DNA from: CAVVVS01 sp963751355
GTDB lineage: Bacteria; Bacteroidota; Ignavibacteria; Ignavibacteriales; Ignavibacteriaceae
Assembly: GCA_963751355.1 (NCBI GenBank)
Contig: CAVVVS010000071.1
Coordinates: forward strand, 18,353 to 82,352
DNA length: 64,000 nt
Reading direction: 5' to 3'
Position 1 is the first letter of the stretch; each line of letters opens with the position of its first letter. Both the position numbers and the translations under genes were made by a program. The notes below the pieces were generated by a model. It had not been told where the DNA came from. It did not search any database and was given only the letters and a program-made list of their open reading frames with translations. Positions 56,453 through 64,000 of this stretch are shown piece after piece.

Positions 56453-58522
56453 ATGAAAAATTTATTTACCAAAACCGGTTTGTGTTTTTTACTTATGATT
56501 GTGCCAAGCCTTTCCGTTACTGCTTACAGCCAAACAAAGGATACTGTTAAAACCAAAGACAGACTTTTGGTTATTACACAAACGAAACTTGACACCGCAA
56601 AAAACGGAATCTCTTTTAATGGGAAATGGAAATACCATCCAAATGACGACACAGCCTGGGCCGAAAAAAATTACAACGATTCCAGATGGACAGAATTAAA
56701 CAATAAATTTAATATGGACAGCATTAAAGCCGGAACGTGGAAAGGAATCGGCTGGTTCAGGAAAGAATTCAAAATTGACTCAACTATGTTTAATAAGCCG
56801 GTGGCTTTTATTGTCACTCAGTGGGGAGCATCAGATTTTTTCCTTAACGGAAAGCTCATTAAAAAATTCGGAACTATAAGCAGGGATATAGAAAAGGAAA
56901 AGGCCTATAATCCTAAAAGTATTCCTTTTACAGCTGTATTTGATACATCCAGGATACAGATTCTGGCTGTAAGATATGCAAGCCATAATGCAGAGAAATA
57001 TTTCGAACGTTATATAGCAACTCCAGGCTTTTCTTTGGCTTTTAAAAACAATAACAATGCTATTGTATACCAGGTTGATCGTATATTCCAGGATACTTTT
57101 TCTATGACAATTGTATGTGGAATTGTTTTTGCGTTTGCCTTACTTCATCTTTTCATCTTTTTCTTTTACTCGCGTGAAAGGGAAAATCTTTTCTACGCAT
57201 TATTTACCGGCGCCAACGCCATAGCCATTGGAATAATTTTATTTGGTAATAATACTCATTTGGTTTCAGATGTTACTTTTATTTTAATTCTGAGCCAAAT
57301 AATTTGGCTGTCAATAATGTTTGCAACCTACGATTTCTTCCTCTATTCCATCTTTTACAAAAAAATGCCTAAACAATTCTGGGTAATATTGATTCTTGGT
57401 GCTGTACTTAGTTTTTTGCTTCTGTTTATAATTAGAGAAATCTGGTTCTTTAATTATATCTTTGGTCCGTTCCTGCTTCTGCTGACAGCGGAAGGTTTAC
57501 GTGTAATAATTCTAGCAATTAAAAGGAAAAAGAAAAACGCACTTATAATAGGTACCGGTGTACTGGTATTTTTTCTTTTTATAATTAGTTTGCCGTTGAG
57601 CAACACCTTCTCCATTCAACTACCAAACTGGGTGTTTAGTTTAGGGCTTCTGAGCTTACCCATTTCAATGTCAATATATCTTGCACGGGAGAGCGCTAAG
57701 ACAAAGATCGATCTTGAAAACAGAATAGTTGAAGTTCAGGACCTTTCCGAAAAAGCGATTAAACAGGAAAAAAGAGAAGCTGACCTAAGAGTTGAGAACG
57801 CCCGAAAAACTCACGAATTGGAAGAAGCAAGAAAATTACAGATGTCTATGCTTCCAAAAGAAATTCCAAGCTTCCCTCATTTGGATATTGCGGTTTATAT
57901 GGAAACTGCAACCGAAGTCGGAGGAGATTATTATGATTTTTATACCGGAACGGACGGAGTTCTGACAGTAGCATTGGGAGATGCAACGGGACACGGACTA
58001 AAAGCCGGTACAATGGTTACTGCCGCGAAAAGTTTGTTCAGCTCTTACGGAAAAAACGACGATATTGTTCAAACTTTTCACGAAATGTCAAGTTCCATAA
58101 AGAGCATGAATCTTCCTTTGCTTACCATGTGTTTGACAATAGCAAAAATTAAAGATCATACAATGTCATTATCATCGGCGGGCATGCCGCCGGTTATGAT
58201 ATACAGGAGAAATCAAAAACAGGTTGAAGAAATAATTTTAAAAGGAATGCCTCTTGGAGCTGTAAAAGAATTCCCTTACACAAAAGTTGATTTAAAACTC
58301 GAAAGCGGTGATACAATTTTAATGATGAGCGACGGCTTCCCGGAATTAAAAAATGGAAATGAAGAATTGCTTGGTTACGATAGGGTAAAAGAGTATTTAA
58401 ATAATGCAGACGGAAAAACACCGGAAGATATTATTACTACCCTTAAAGAAGAAGGCTTAAAGTGGACAGATAATAAAGAATTGATTGATGACGTTACTTT
58501 TGTGGTTTTAAAAGTGAAATAA
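56453..58522 (+). CDS. 7TMR-DISM-like sensor with SpoIIE/PP2C phosphatase output
   Basis: A 689-residue protein with a signal peptide (~1-27). A periplasmic jelly-roll domain (~45-195; FNGKWKYHPNDD, WKGIGWFRKEFKID, VTQWGASDFFLNGKLIKKFG) is like the sugar-binding fold of glycosyl hydrolase 2 and of 7TMR-DISM extracellular domains. Seven transmembrane helices (~210-415) and a coiled coil follow. The PP2C domain (~450-689) has ETATEVGGDYYDF, GDATGHGLKAGTM, SAGMPP, MMSDGFPELK and DDVTFVVLK. The output is close to the two upstream paralogues but the sensor is unrelated. This is strong evidence for swapping of input modules onto one output. Ligand unknown, possibly a carbohydrate. Confidence 0.9.
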   Translation: MKNLFTKTGLCFLLMIVPSLSVTAYSQTKDTVKTKDRLLVITQTKLDTAKNGISFNGKWKYHPNDDTAWAEKNYNDSRWTELNNKFNMDSIKAGTWKGIGWFRKEFKIDSTMFNKPVAFIVTQWGASDFFLNGKLIKKFGTISRDIEKEKAYNPKSIPFTAVFDTSRIQILAVRYASHNAEKYFERYIATPGFSLAFKNNNNAIVYQVDRIFQDTFSMTIVCGIVFAFALLHLFIFFFYSRERENLFYALFTGANAIAIGIILFGNNTHLVSDVTFILILSQIIWLSIMFATYDFFLYSIFYKKMPKQFWVILILGAVLSFLLLFIIREIWFFNYIFGPFLLLLTAEGLRVIILAIKRKKKNALIIGTGVLVFFLFIISLPLSNTFSIQLPNWVFSLGLLSLPISMSIYLARESAKTKIDLENRIVEVQDLSEKAIKQEKREADLRVENARKTHELEEARKLQMSMLPKEIPSFPHLDIAVYMETATEVGGDYYDFYTGTDGVLTVALGDATGHGLKAGTMVTAAKSLFSSYGKNDDIVQTFHEMSSSIKSMNLPLLTMCLTIAKIKDHTMSLSSAGMPPVMIYRRNQKQVEEIILKGMPLGAVKEFPYTKVDLKLESGDTILMMSDGFPELKNGNEELLGYDRVKEYLNNADGKTPEDIITTLKEEGLKWTDNKELIDDVTFVVLKVK

Positions 58523-58598
58523 ATTTATTTAGAGTATGAATGACTTCTCTCAACCAGCGTGAATATTTCATCTCTAAAAAATAAAATAGAGGCCTAAA

Positions 58599-61500
58599 AT
58601 GAAAAAATATATTTTCATGATTTTTTATTGCTTTGTTTTTGTTTCTGCTGTTTTTTCGCAAGACAGCAATGAAGTTGGCTCGCCGTCCATTATAAATTAT
58701 TCTCCGAAAGAATATAATGCTTCGAAGCAAACTTTTGCAATTATTCAGGATGACAGAGATATAATGTACTTTGGGAATTTCCAGGGACTTCTTGAGTTTG
58801 ACGGCAGCAGCTGGAGGCTTTATACTGTACCGAACAAGTCAGCCATACTTTCTTTGGCAGAAGGAGCTAAAGAAAAAATATATACCGGGGCACTTGGTGA
58901 CGTAGGATATTTTCTACCCGATTCTTCGGGGCAGTTGAAATTCCACTCACTTTTAAACTTTATTCCAAAAGATAAAAGAGATTTTTCACCTGTATGGAGC
59001 ACTTGTGTCAGTAATGACAAGGTATATTTTCAAACATTCAATTACATTTTTATCTGGAATATCAAAAGTAAGGAATTCAAAATAATTCAGCCGGAAAATT
59101 CTTTCCATACAATGTTTAATGTTAACGGAACAATTTATGTGCGGGAATGGGGAAAAGGGCTTGAGGTTTTAAAGAATAACTCACTTACGCTTGTAAAAGG
59201 AGGGAAAAAATTTGCCAATGAAAGAATTTATGTAATGCTTCCCTTTCCTGGTGAAAAAGGGACAAGTTTACTAGTTACACGCACAATGGGATTATTTAAG
59301 TATGACGGTGCTAATTTTATTCCTTTTAAAACAGAAGCCGATAAATTTATAAAAGAGAACCTGATCTATACTCCCGGCACTGTTCTTTCCGACGGGAACA
59401 TATTACTGCCTACACTTAGCGGGGGAGGAGTAGTAATTGACACAACCGGCCGGGTAGTACGCAGGTACAATTTAAAGAACGGAATAATAAATAATAGTAT
59501 TAATTATTCATTCCAGGATCGTTCGGGTGCAATATGGCTGGCTACCAATAATGGCATCTCAAGAATAGATTACTCCTCGCCGGTAAGTTATTTTGATTCC
59601 AGGAATAATTTTTCAACGAGTGCCTCAGATATTATCCGGCACAAAGGAATTATTTATGTTGCTGCAAACAACGGCGTTTATTCTCTCGACCCGAACACTT
59701 CAATGTTTCATAGATTAAAAAACAGTAACAATCAGTCCAATACTTTTGTTGAGTCTGGAAACGAACTTCTAGTTGGAACATTCGATGGCTTATTTAAAGT
59801 TGAAAATGATAAATTAATACCAATCAGAAAAACGATTGGTAATGAATATGATGTTCTGTTTTTAAAAAAATCAAAACTGAACCCGAACAGAATATACGTA
59901 GGAACGACAAGTGGTTTATGGTCAGTATTAAAAAAAGGCAGCAAGTGGAAGGATGAGGGCCGGATCCTCAAGTATTCAGATCAACCAACATCAGTTTCAG
60001 AAAACAAAGACGGTAAAGTATGGGTTGCTACCTTTGCCTCGGGTCTGTTCAGAATTATTTTTAAAAAGATAATAAAGGAAATATCATATTAAAGAATCCC
60101 GTTGTTGATCATTTTGACAAAACAAACGGACTGCAGGATGGCCAGTCGGTTGTAGAAAATATTAACGGGGTAAATTATTTTGCCACCACCGATAGCATCT
60201 ATATTTTCGATAAGAATAAAAAAATGTTTTATCCTGATACTTCAAATAAGCTTATTGCGGCAACACATAGAATATTGAGTAATAATAGCGGCACCGTTTT
60301 TCAGCAGGATAACCTTGGACGAATGTGGATAGGAAACAATGAAAAACTGGTAATGGGAGCAATGCAGCCGGACGGTTCCTGGAAGTGGACAACTTCCAAG
60401 TTCAACAGGTTCGCTGATGATCAAATAGCTAACATTTATGAGGAAAAAAATGGTGTTATATGGTTCACCACAGGTGACGGCATTATTAAATATAACTCCC
60501 GAAAGAAAAACTTAGGCAGAACTGATTTTTCTGCGTTGATAAGAAAAGTCACCATAGGTGAAGATTCAACAATTTATTTTGGTGGAAAGATAAATAGCTC
60601 AATCATTCCTGAAATAACATTTAACAATAATTCAGTAAAATTCAGGTATTCGGCAACAACATACGAAGGAAAAAACACAACTAAATTTAAAACAATTCTG
60701 GAAGGCTTTGATAAAGACTGGTCTAAGTATTCTACGGAAACAAAGAAAGAATATACAAATCTTCCTCCCGGTAAATACACATTTAAAATAGCTGCATTAA
60801 ATCTTTCAGGAATTAAAAGCATTACAGGAACTTACTCATTCAAAATACTTCCGCCGTGGTATAGAACGTGGTGGGCATACAGTATTTATGCAATTCTCTT
60901 TGGATTGCTAGTTTTTGCTTTCGATAGAATACAGAGGCGCAGACTAACTCTTAAAGAGCGCCGTCGATCACATCTGAGAGAAATGGAATTAAGAACGGAG
61001 GCTGCAGAATTGGAGGCAAAAGCACTGCAGGCTGAAAATGAGCGGAAGAAAAATATTGAACTTCTAAGTGAAATAGGAAAAGAAATTACCGCTTCACTGG
61101 ACCTCGATAAAATTTTCTTCAAATTATACGAGCATGTTAACGAATTAGCGGATGCTACAATATTCGGGGTAGGAATTTATCACAATGATACCGGGCAAAT
61201 AGAGTACAGGCTGGCTTTAGAGAAAGGGAAGAAATATCCTCCTTATACAAGAGATACTAAAGATAAAAATCAATTCCCGGTTTGGTGTATAGAAAACCGG
61301 AAGCCCATATTCATCAATGATGTATCGGCGGAGTATAAAAATTACATTCATTCGTATAAAGAACCTGAAACGGTGCTTGAAGACGGAACACTTTCCGAAG
61401 AACCCCGGTCTCTTATTTATTTACCTCTAATTTCAAAAGAGCGTTTGTGGGGAATTATTACCATACAAAGCTTTCAAAAAAATGCTTACAAAGAGAATCA

Positions 61501-62377
61501 TCTAAATATATTAAAAAACCTTGCGTCCTACACCGCTATTGCACTGGACAATGCCGATGCATACAAGCAGCTAAACAAAACCATAAGCGATTTGAAAACG
61601 GCACAGAATAAACTGGTAACACAGGAAAAGCTGGCTTCGCTTGGTGCACTTACTGCCGGGATAGCACATGAGATTAAAAACCCGCTCAATTTTGTAAATA
61701 ATTTTTCTGAAATAAGCAATGAGTTATTGGAAGATTTAAATAAGGAATTAGCCGATAACAACATGGAAGAAGTCAAAGATATTTTAGAAGACTTGAAACA
61801 AAATCTTGAAAAGATAAACCAGCACGGTAAACGCGCCGATTCAATCGTAAAGAATATGCTTCTTCATTCAAGAGGTACGGCCGGTGAGAAAATTTTATCT
61901 GATGTAAACGAACTCCTTGAACAGTATGTAAATCTTGCTTATCACGGAATTAGAGCGCAAAATAAGGAGTTTAATATTACCATTGAAAAAGACTATGATG
62001 AAACTTTGGAAAAAATAAATGTCGTTCCTCAGGATATTAGCCGGGTATTCTTGAATATTATTAACAATGCCTGTTATGCCGCAGACGAAAAAAGAAAAAT
62101 AATGAAAGACGGATTTTCTCCTGTACTTAAAGTTTCAACTAAAAATTTGAGAGACAAAGTTGAAATTAGAATTCGCGATAATGGAAACGGAATACCGGAT
62201 GGTATAAAAAACAAACTTTTTAACCCGTTTTTTACTACTAAGCCTGCCGGTGAGGGCACAGGCTTGGGGTTATCTTTAAGTTATGATATAATAACAAAAG
62301 TACATAACGGGGAAATCAAATTTGAGAGCGAGGAAGGGAAATACACTGAATTTATAATCACAATACCGAAAATTTAA
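58599..62377 (+). CDS. Propeller sensor histidine kinase with GAF domain, split by a frameshift
   Basis: Part one (58599-60092) has a signal peptide and propeller repeats (DDRDIMYFGNFQGLLEFDGS, DRSGAIWLATNNGISRIDYS). It breaks at FKKIIKEISY. Part two resumes in another frame (DNKGNIILKNPVVDHFDKTN) and continues to 62377 through the last propeller repeat, a Y_Y_Y domain, a transmembrane helix, a GAF domain and a histidine kinase core. The phospho-acceptor is in GIAHEIKNPLNF, with NIINNACYAA, DNGNGIPDGI and GTGLGLSLSYD as the ATPase boxes. One base missing from the A-run near 60067 explains the break. It likely phosphorylates the receivers encoded next. Joined length is about 1259 residues. Confidence 0.9.
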
Positions 62378-62388
62378 TGGAGGTTAGT

Positions 62389-62766
62389 ATGAATCTTATA
62401 GTTGTAGATGACGAAAGCGATGTTCAGTTTTTATTTCAGCAAAAATTCCGCAAGGAAATTAAATCCGGTTTGGTAACTATCCGCTTCGCAATCGACGGGA
62501 TTACTGCGTTGAATCTTTTAGCTTCGATAAAAGACCATGCCGATTGTTTAATCCTAAGCGATATAAACATGCCGCAGATGACCGGGCTGGAACTGCTGAA
62601 AGAAATAAAATCAAAATACCCGAAGCTTAAAGTTATAATGATAACAGCTTACGGGGATGATTATAATTACCATAAAGCAAAAGAACTCGGGGCAGAAGAT
62701 TATTTTACTAAGCCGCTCGAATTCGATTCACTTAAAACAAGATTAAACCAAATTGAGATAAATTAA
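62389..62766 (+). CDS. Receiver-only response regulator
   Basis: A 125-residue single receiver domain. Acidic pocket residues are in IVVDDESD, the phospho-acceptor Asp in ILSDINMPQMTG (about residue 58), the Thr in VIMITAYGD and the Lys in DYFTKPLEF. It has no DNA-binding output. I chose the ATG at 62389 because GGAGG lies five bases upstream; the ATG at 62377 overlaps the kinase stop. Directly after the propeller histidine kinase, it is the likely phosphate acceptor. Confidence 0.92.
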   Translation: MNLIVVDDESDVQFLFQQKFRKEIKSGLVTIRFAIDGITALNLLASIKDHADCLILSDINMPQMTGLELLKEIKSKYPKLKVIMITAYGDDYNYHKAKELGAEDYFTKPLEFDSLKTRLNQIEIN

Positions 62767-62767
62767 T

Positions 62768-62950
62768 ATGAATACTGAAACAAAAGCTATAAATATTCTT
62801 GTAGTTGACGACGAACCTGATTTACAGACGCTCATCAGTCAGAAATTTCGCAGCAAGATAAAATCCAATGAGTACAAATTCAAATTTGCCTACAACGGTG
62901 CTGAAGCGATAGAAATGATTGCTAACGACGGAAGCATTGATCTTATTTCA
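62768..62950 (+). CDS. Second receiver domain protein, cut off by the chimeric junction
   Basis: The frame starts one base after the previous stop with MNTETKAINILVVDDEPDLQ and follows receiver consensus through YNGAEAIEMIANDGSIDLI. The next expected block is the phospho-acceptor strand (SDINMP-like), but the sequence instead becomes unrelated and reads through adapter-like DNA to a stop. The remaining ~60 residues match the upstream receiver closely, so this is a real gene truncated by assembly, not by evolution. Its full product cannot be judged. Confidence 0.85.
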
Positions 62951-62962
62951 ATGCGTATTTTA

Positions 62963-62990
62963 TTACATACCTTTGACGTTACGTATTGCT
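62963..62990. other. Nanopore ligation adapter remnant, first
   Basis: GTTACGTATTGCT at 62978-62990 equals the 3' end of the standard Oxford Nanopore Y adapter top strand, and the preceding TACCTTTGAC is a degraded version of its TACTTCGTTCA part. It separates the host-like DNA from the next fragment. Confidence 0.8.
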
Positions 62991-63409
62991 GTTGAATGGC
63001 GCCGGATATCCCGCAGGCAATATAGAGATTCGGAGAAACGACCTTTCCGGTCTGTCCCACCTGATCCGAGGAATTGCGCCAGCCCTCATCTACGGCCGAT
63101 CGCGACGCACCGACAGCACCTTCGAGTACCTGAGCCAGTTCTTCTATGACGGCAAAGTCAGGGCCGCCCATTCCTCTTCCACCGGACACGACCGTATCTG
63201 CTTCGGTCAGGTCAACTTTGCCGGTATCAAGATGCTTTTCAATGAATTTCACCAGGGTTGGACCGGTGTTGACCTCAAATTTTTCAACAACTCCGGTTCC
63301 GGCAGCACTGGCGATGGTCATGGCATTGGGTCGAATGGCTAAAATTTGCGGTTTTCCGTTGAGCATGACATCTGCCAGAATTTTTCCGCCATACATATAA
63401 CGGGTTGCC
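62991..63409 (-). pseudogene. Fragment of electron transfer flavoprotein alpha subunit (foreign DNA)
   Basis: Read on the minus strand, this GC-richer fragment gives the C-terminal FAD domain of EtfA: GGKILADVMLNGKPQILAIR, SGGRGMGGPDFAVIEELAQ, VLEGAVGASRSAVDEGW and KVVSPNLYIACGISGAIQ. EtfA passes electrons between dehydrogenases and the membrane through FAD. Both ends stop inside the gene at adapter-like sequence, so neither start nor stop is present. The codon usage and GC differ from the rest of the window, so it comes from another organism's read. It does not belong to the cytochrome that seems to precede it in the open frame. Confidence 0.85.
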
Positions 63410-63455
63410 AGCAATACATAACGTTCTCCGGCAAACGCCGCGTTTACGTATTGCT
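63410..63455. other. Back-to-back Nanopore adapter remnants
   Basis: AGCAATACATAAC (63410-63422) is the adapter bottom strand with one difference, and TTACGTATTGCT (63444-63455) is the top strand. Their inward-facing arrangement is what two end-to-end reads with adapters would give. Confidence 0.8.
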
Positions 63456-63725
63456 CACTGTGACAGGTCTGGCAGGTTTGTCCGGAGGCCAAACTGGCCG
63501 CAAGCTTTTCATGGACAACCTTCACCTGCTGATCTTTGTACGTCTGGTGACATTTTTGACAGGTGGCAACAGGATTGGCATTCATAACCGAGACCGGTGC
63601 GACATCGTGGCCGCCATGACAATCCACACAATTGGGCAGCCCCGTCTTGTCTTTTGCCTGCAAATGGCCAGGATTGTGCAGGTCGATGGACCGGTGACAC
63701 TGCTGGCAATTCTGGGCAATTTCTG
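63456..63725 (-). pseudogene. Fragment of a multihaem c-type cytochrome (foreign DNA), left arm
   Basis: On the minus strand this fragment encodes four c-type haem motifs in order: CQQCH, CVDCH, CQKCH and CQTCH, with CVDCHGGHDVAPVSVMNANP and the KVVHEKLAASLASGQ linker. It belongs to a multihaem periplasmic electron-transfer protein, but it lacks both ends. Some sequence from the same frame continues into EtfA only because the adapter remnant carries no stop. GC content and motif style suggest a delta-proteobacterial source. Confidence 0.8.
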
Positions 63726-64000
63726 CTACGAATTGACAGCAGTGTCACCGGTCCATCGACCTGCACAATCCTGGCCATTTGCAGGCAAAAGACAAGACGG
63801 GGGCTGCCCGGACCGTGTGTGGATTGTCATGGCGGCCACGATGTCGCACAGCCGCCTGCTCGGTTATGGAACTGCGCAAATGTTGTTGCCACCTGTCAAA
63901 AATGTCACCAGACGTAGAAGAATCAGCAGGTGAAGGTTGTCCATGAAAAGCTTGTGGCCAGTTTGGCCTCCGGACAAACCTGCCAGAGCCTGTCACAGTG
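63456..64000. repeat. Fold-back palindrome of about 270-base arms
   Basis: The right arm (63732-64000) is a reverse-complement copy of the left arm (63456-63725), centred near 63728. It begins and ends symmetrically (CACTGTGACAGG and CCTGTCACAGTG). The copies differ by scattered substitutions and indels, for example GGGGCTGCC in the left arm and GGGGGCTGCC in the right. Errors of this type and the adapter next to it point to an uncorrected template/complement read, not a natural inverted repeat. Confidence 0.85.

Noticed and set aside
62890..63663. An open frame that appears to fuse a multihaem cytochrome to electron transfer flavoprotein alpha, which would be a novel electron-transfer fusion
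   Set aside because: The two parts are joined exactly at adapter-like sequence (63410-63455), both parts are incomplete, and the frame continues through another adapter remnant into an unrelated receiver gene.
63597..63996. Several overlapping cytochrome-like frames on both strands
   Set aside because: They come from the fold-back palindrome and are mirror images or frame shadows of one fragment.
1..64000. CRISPR arrays, rRNA or tRNA genes
   Set aside because: No regularly spaced direct repeats, ribosomal RNA blocks or cloverleaf-like sequences were seen on reading the gaps; a dedicated tRNA search could not be run.

Overview
The first ~62.95 kb is a low-GC chromosomal stretch from a member of the Bacteroidota/Chlorobiota/Ignavibacteria radiation, most likely an Ignavibacteria-type organism. 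The evidence is a type IX secretion C-terminal sorting domain (protein at 17481-18590), many lipoproteins, two-component-propeller sensors, PGPGW and DUF1684 proteins, and AT-rich intergenic DNA with dispersed palindromic repeats. The last ~1 kb (from about 62951) is different DNA: GC-rich, made of delta-proteobacterial-looking fragments of electron transfer flavoprotein alpha and a multihaem cytochrome, separated by short stretches matching the Oxford Nanopore ligation adapter and ending in a fold-back palindrome. I read it as a sequencing/assembly chimera, not biology.

Layout. 1-1800: end of a transglutaminase-like protein, an intergenic hairpin repeat, and a PEBP-family protein. 1902-16723 (minus): complete respiratory complex I operon nuoA-B-CD-E-F-G-H-I-J-K-L-M-N, tightly packed with several 4-base start/stop overlaps; nuoG is split by a frameshift. 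17215-29590: an overlooked 42-residue membrane protein, a T9SS-sorted M23 peptidase, a CPA1 antiporter with TrkA-like domain, a lipoprotein with a Cache sensor domain, two APC amino-acid permeases, an SDR, and small envelope proteins. 30012-44955: OPT and MFS transporters, a YncE-propeller/phosphoesterase lipoprotein, cobalamin-dependent methionine synthase metH (frameshifted), MscS channel, heptose epimerase hldD (frameshifted), an extremely acidic protein, NUDIX hydrolase and quinone oxidoreductase.

45198-62950 is the most interesting region: an RsbW-like kinase, a STAS antagonist and a GAF-type RsbU phosphatase, followed (after an inactivated RAYT/IS200-like transposase with REP-like palindromes) by three large membrane proteins with nearly the same PP2C/SpoIIE output but different sensors (two periplasmic propellers, one jelly-roll plus 7TM). 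Next come a propeller-GAF-histidine kinase (frameshifted) and two receiver-only response regulators, the second cut off at the chimeric junction. I infer a multi-input partner-switching/two-component network built by tandem duplication and domain shuffling; its sigma factor or other target is not in the window.

Four conserved genes carry single-base indels that fit long-read errors, which agrees with the adapter remnants at the end.
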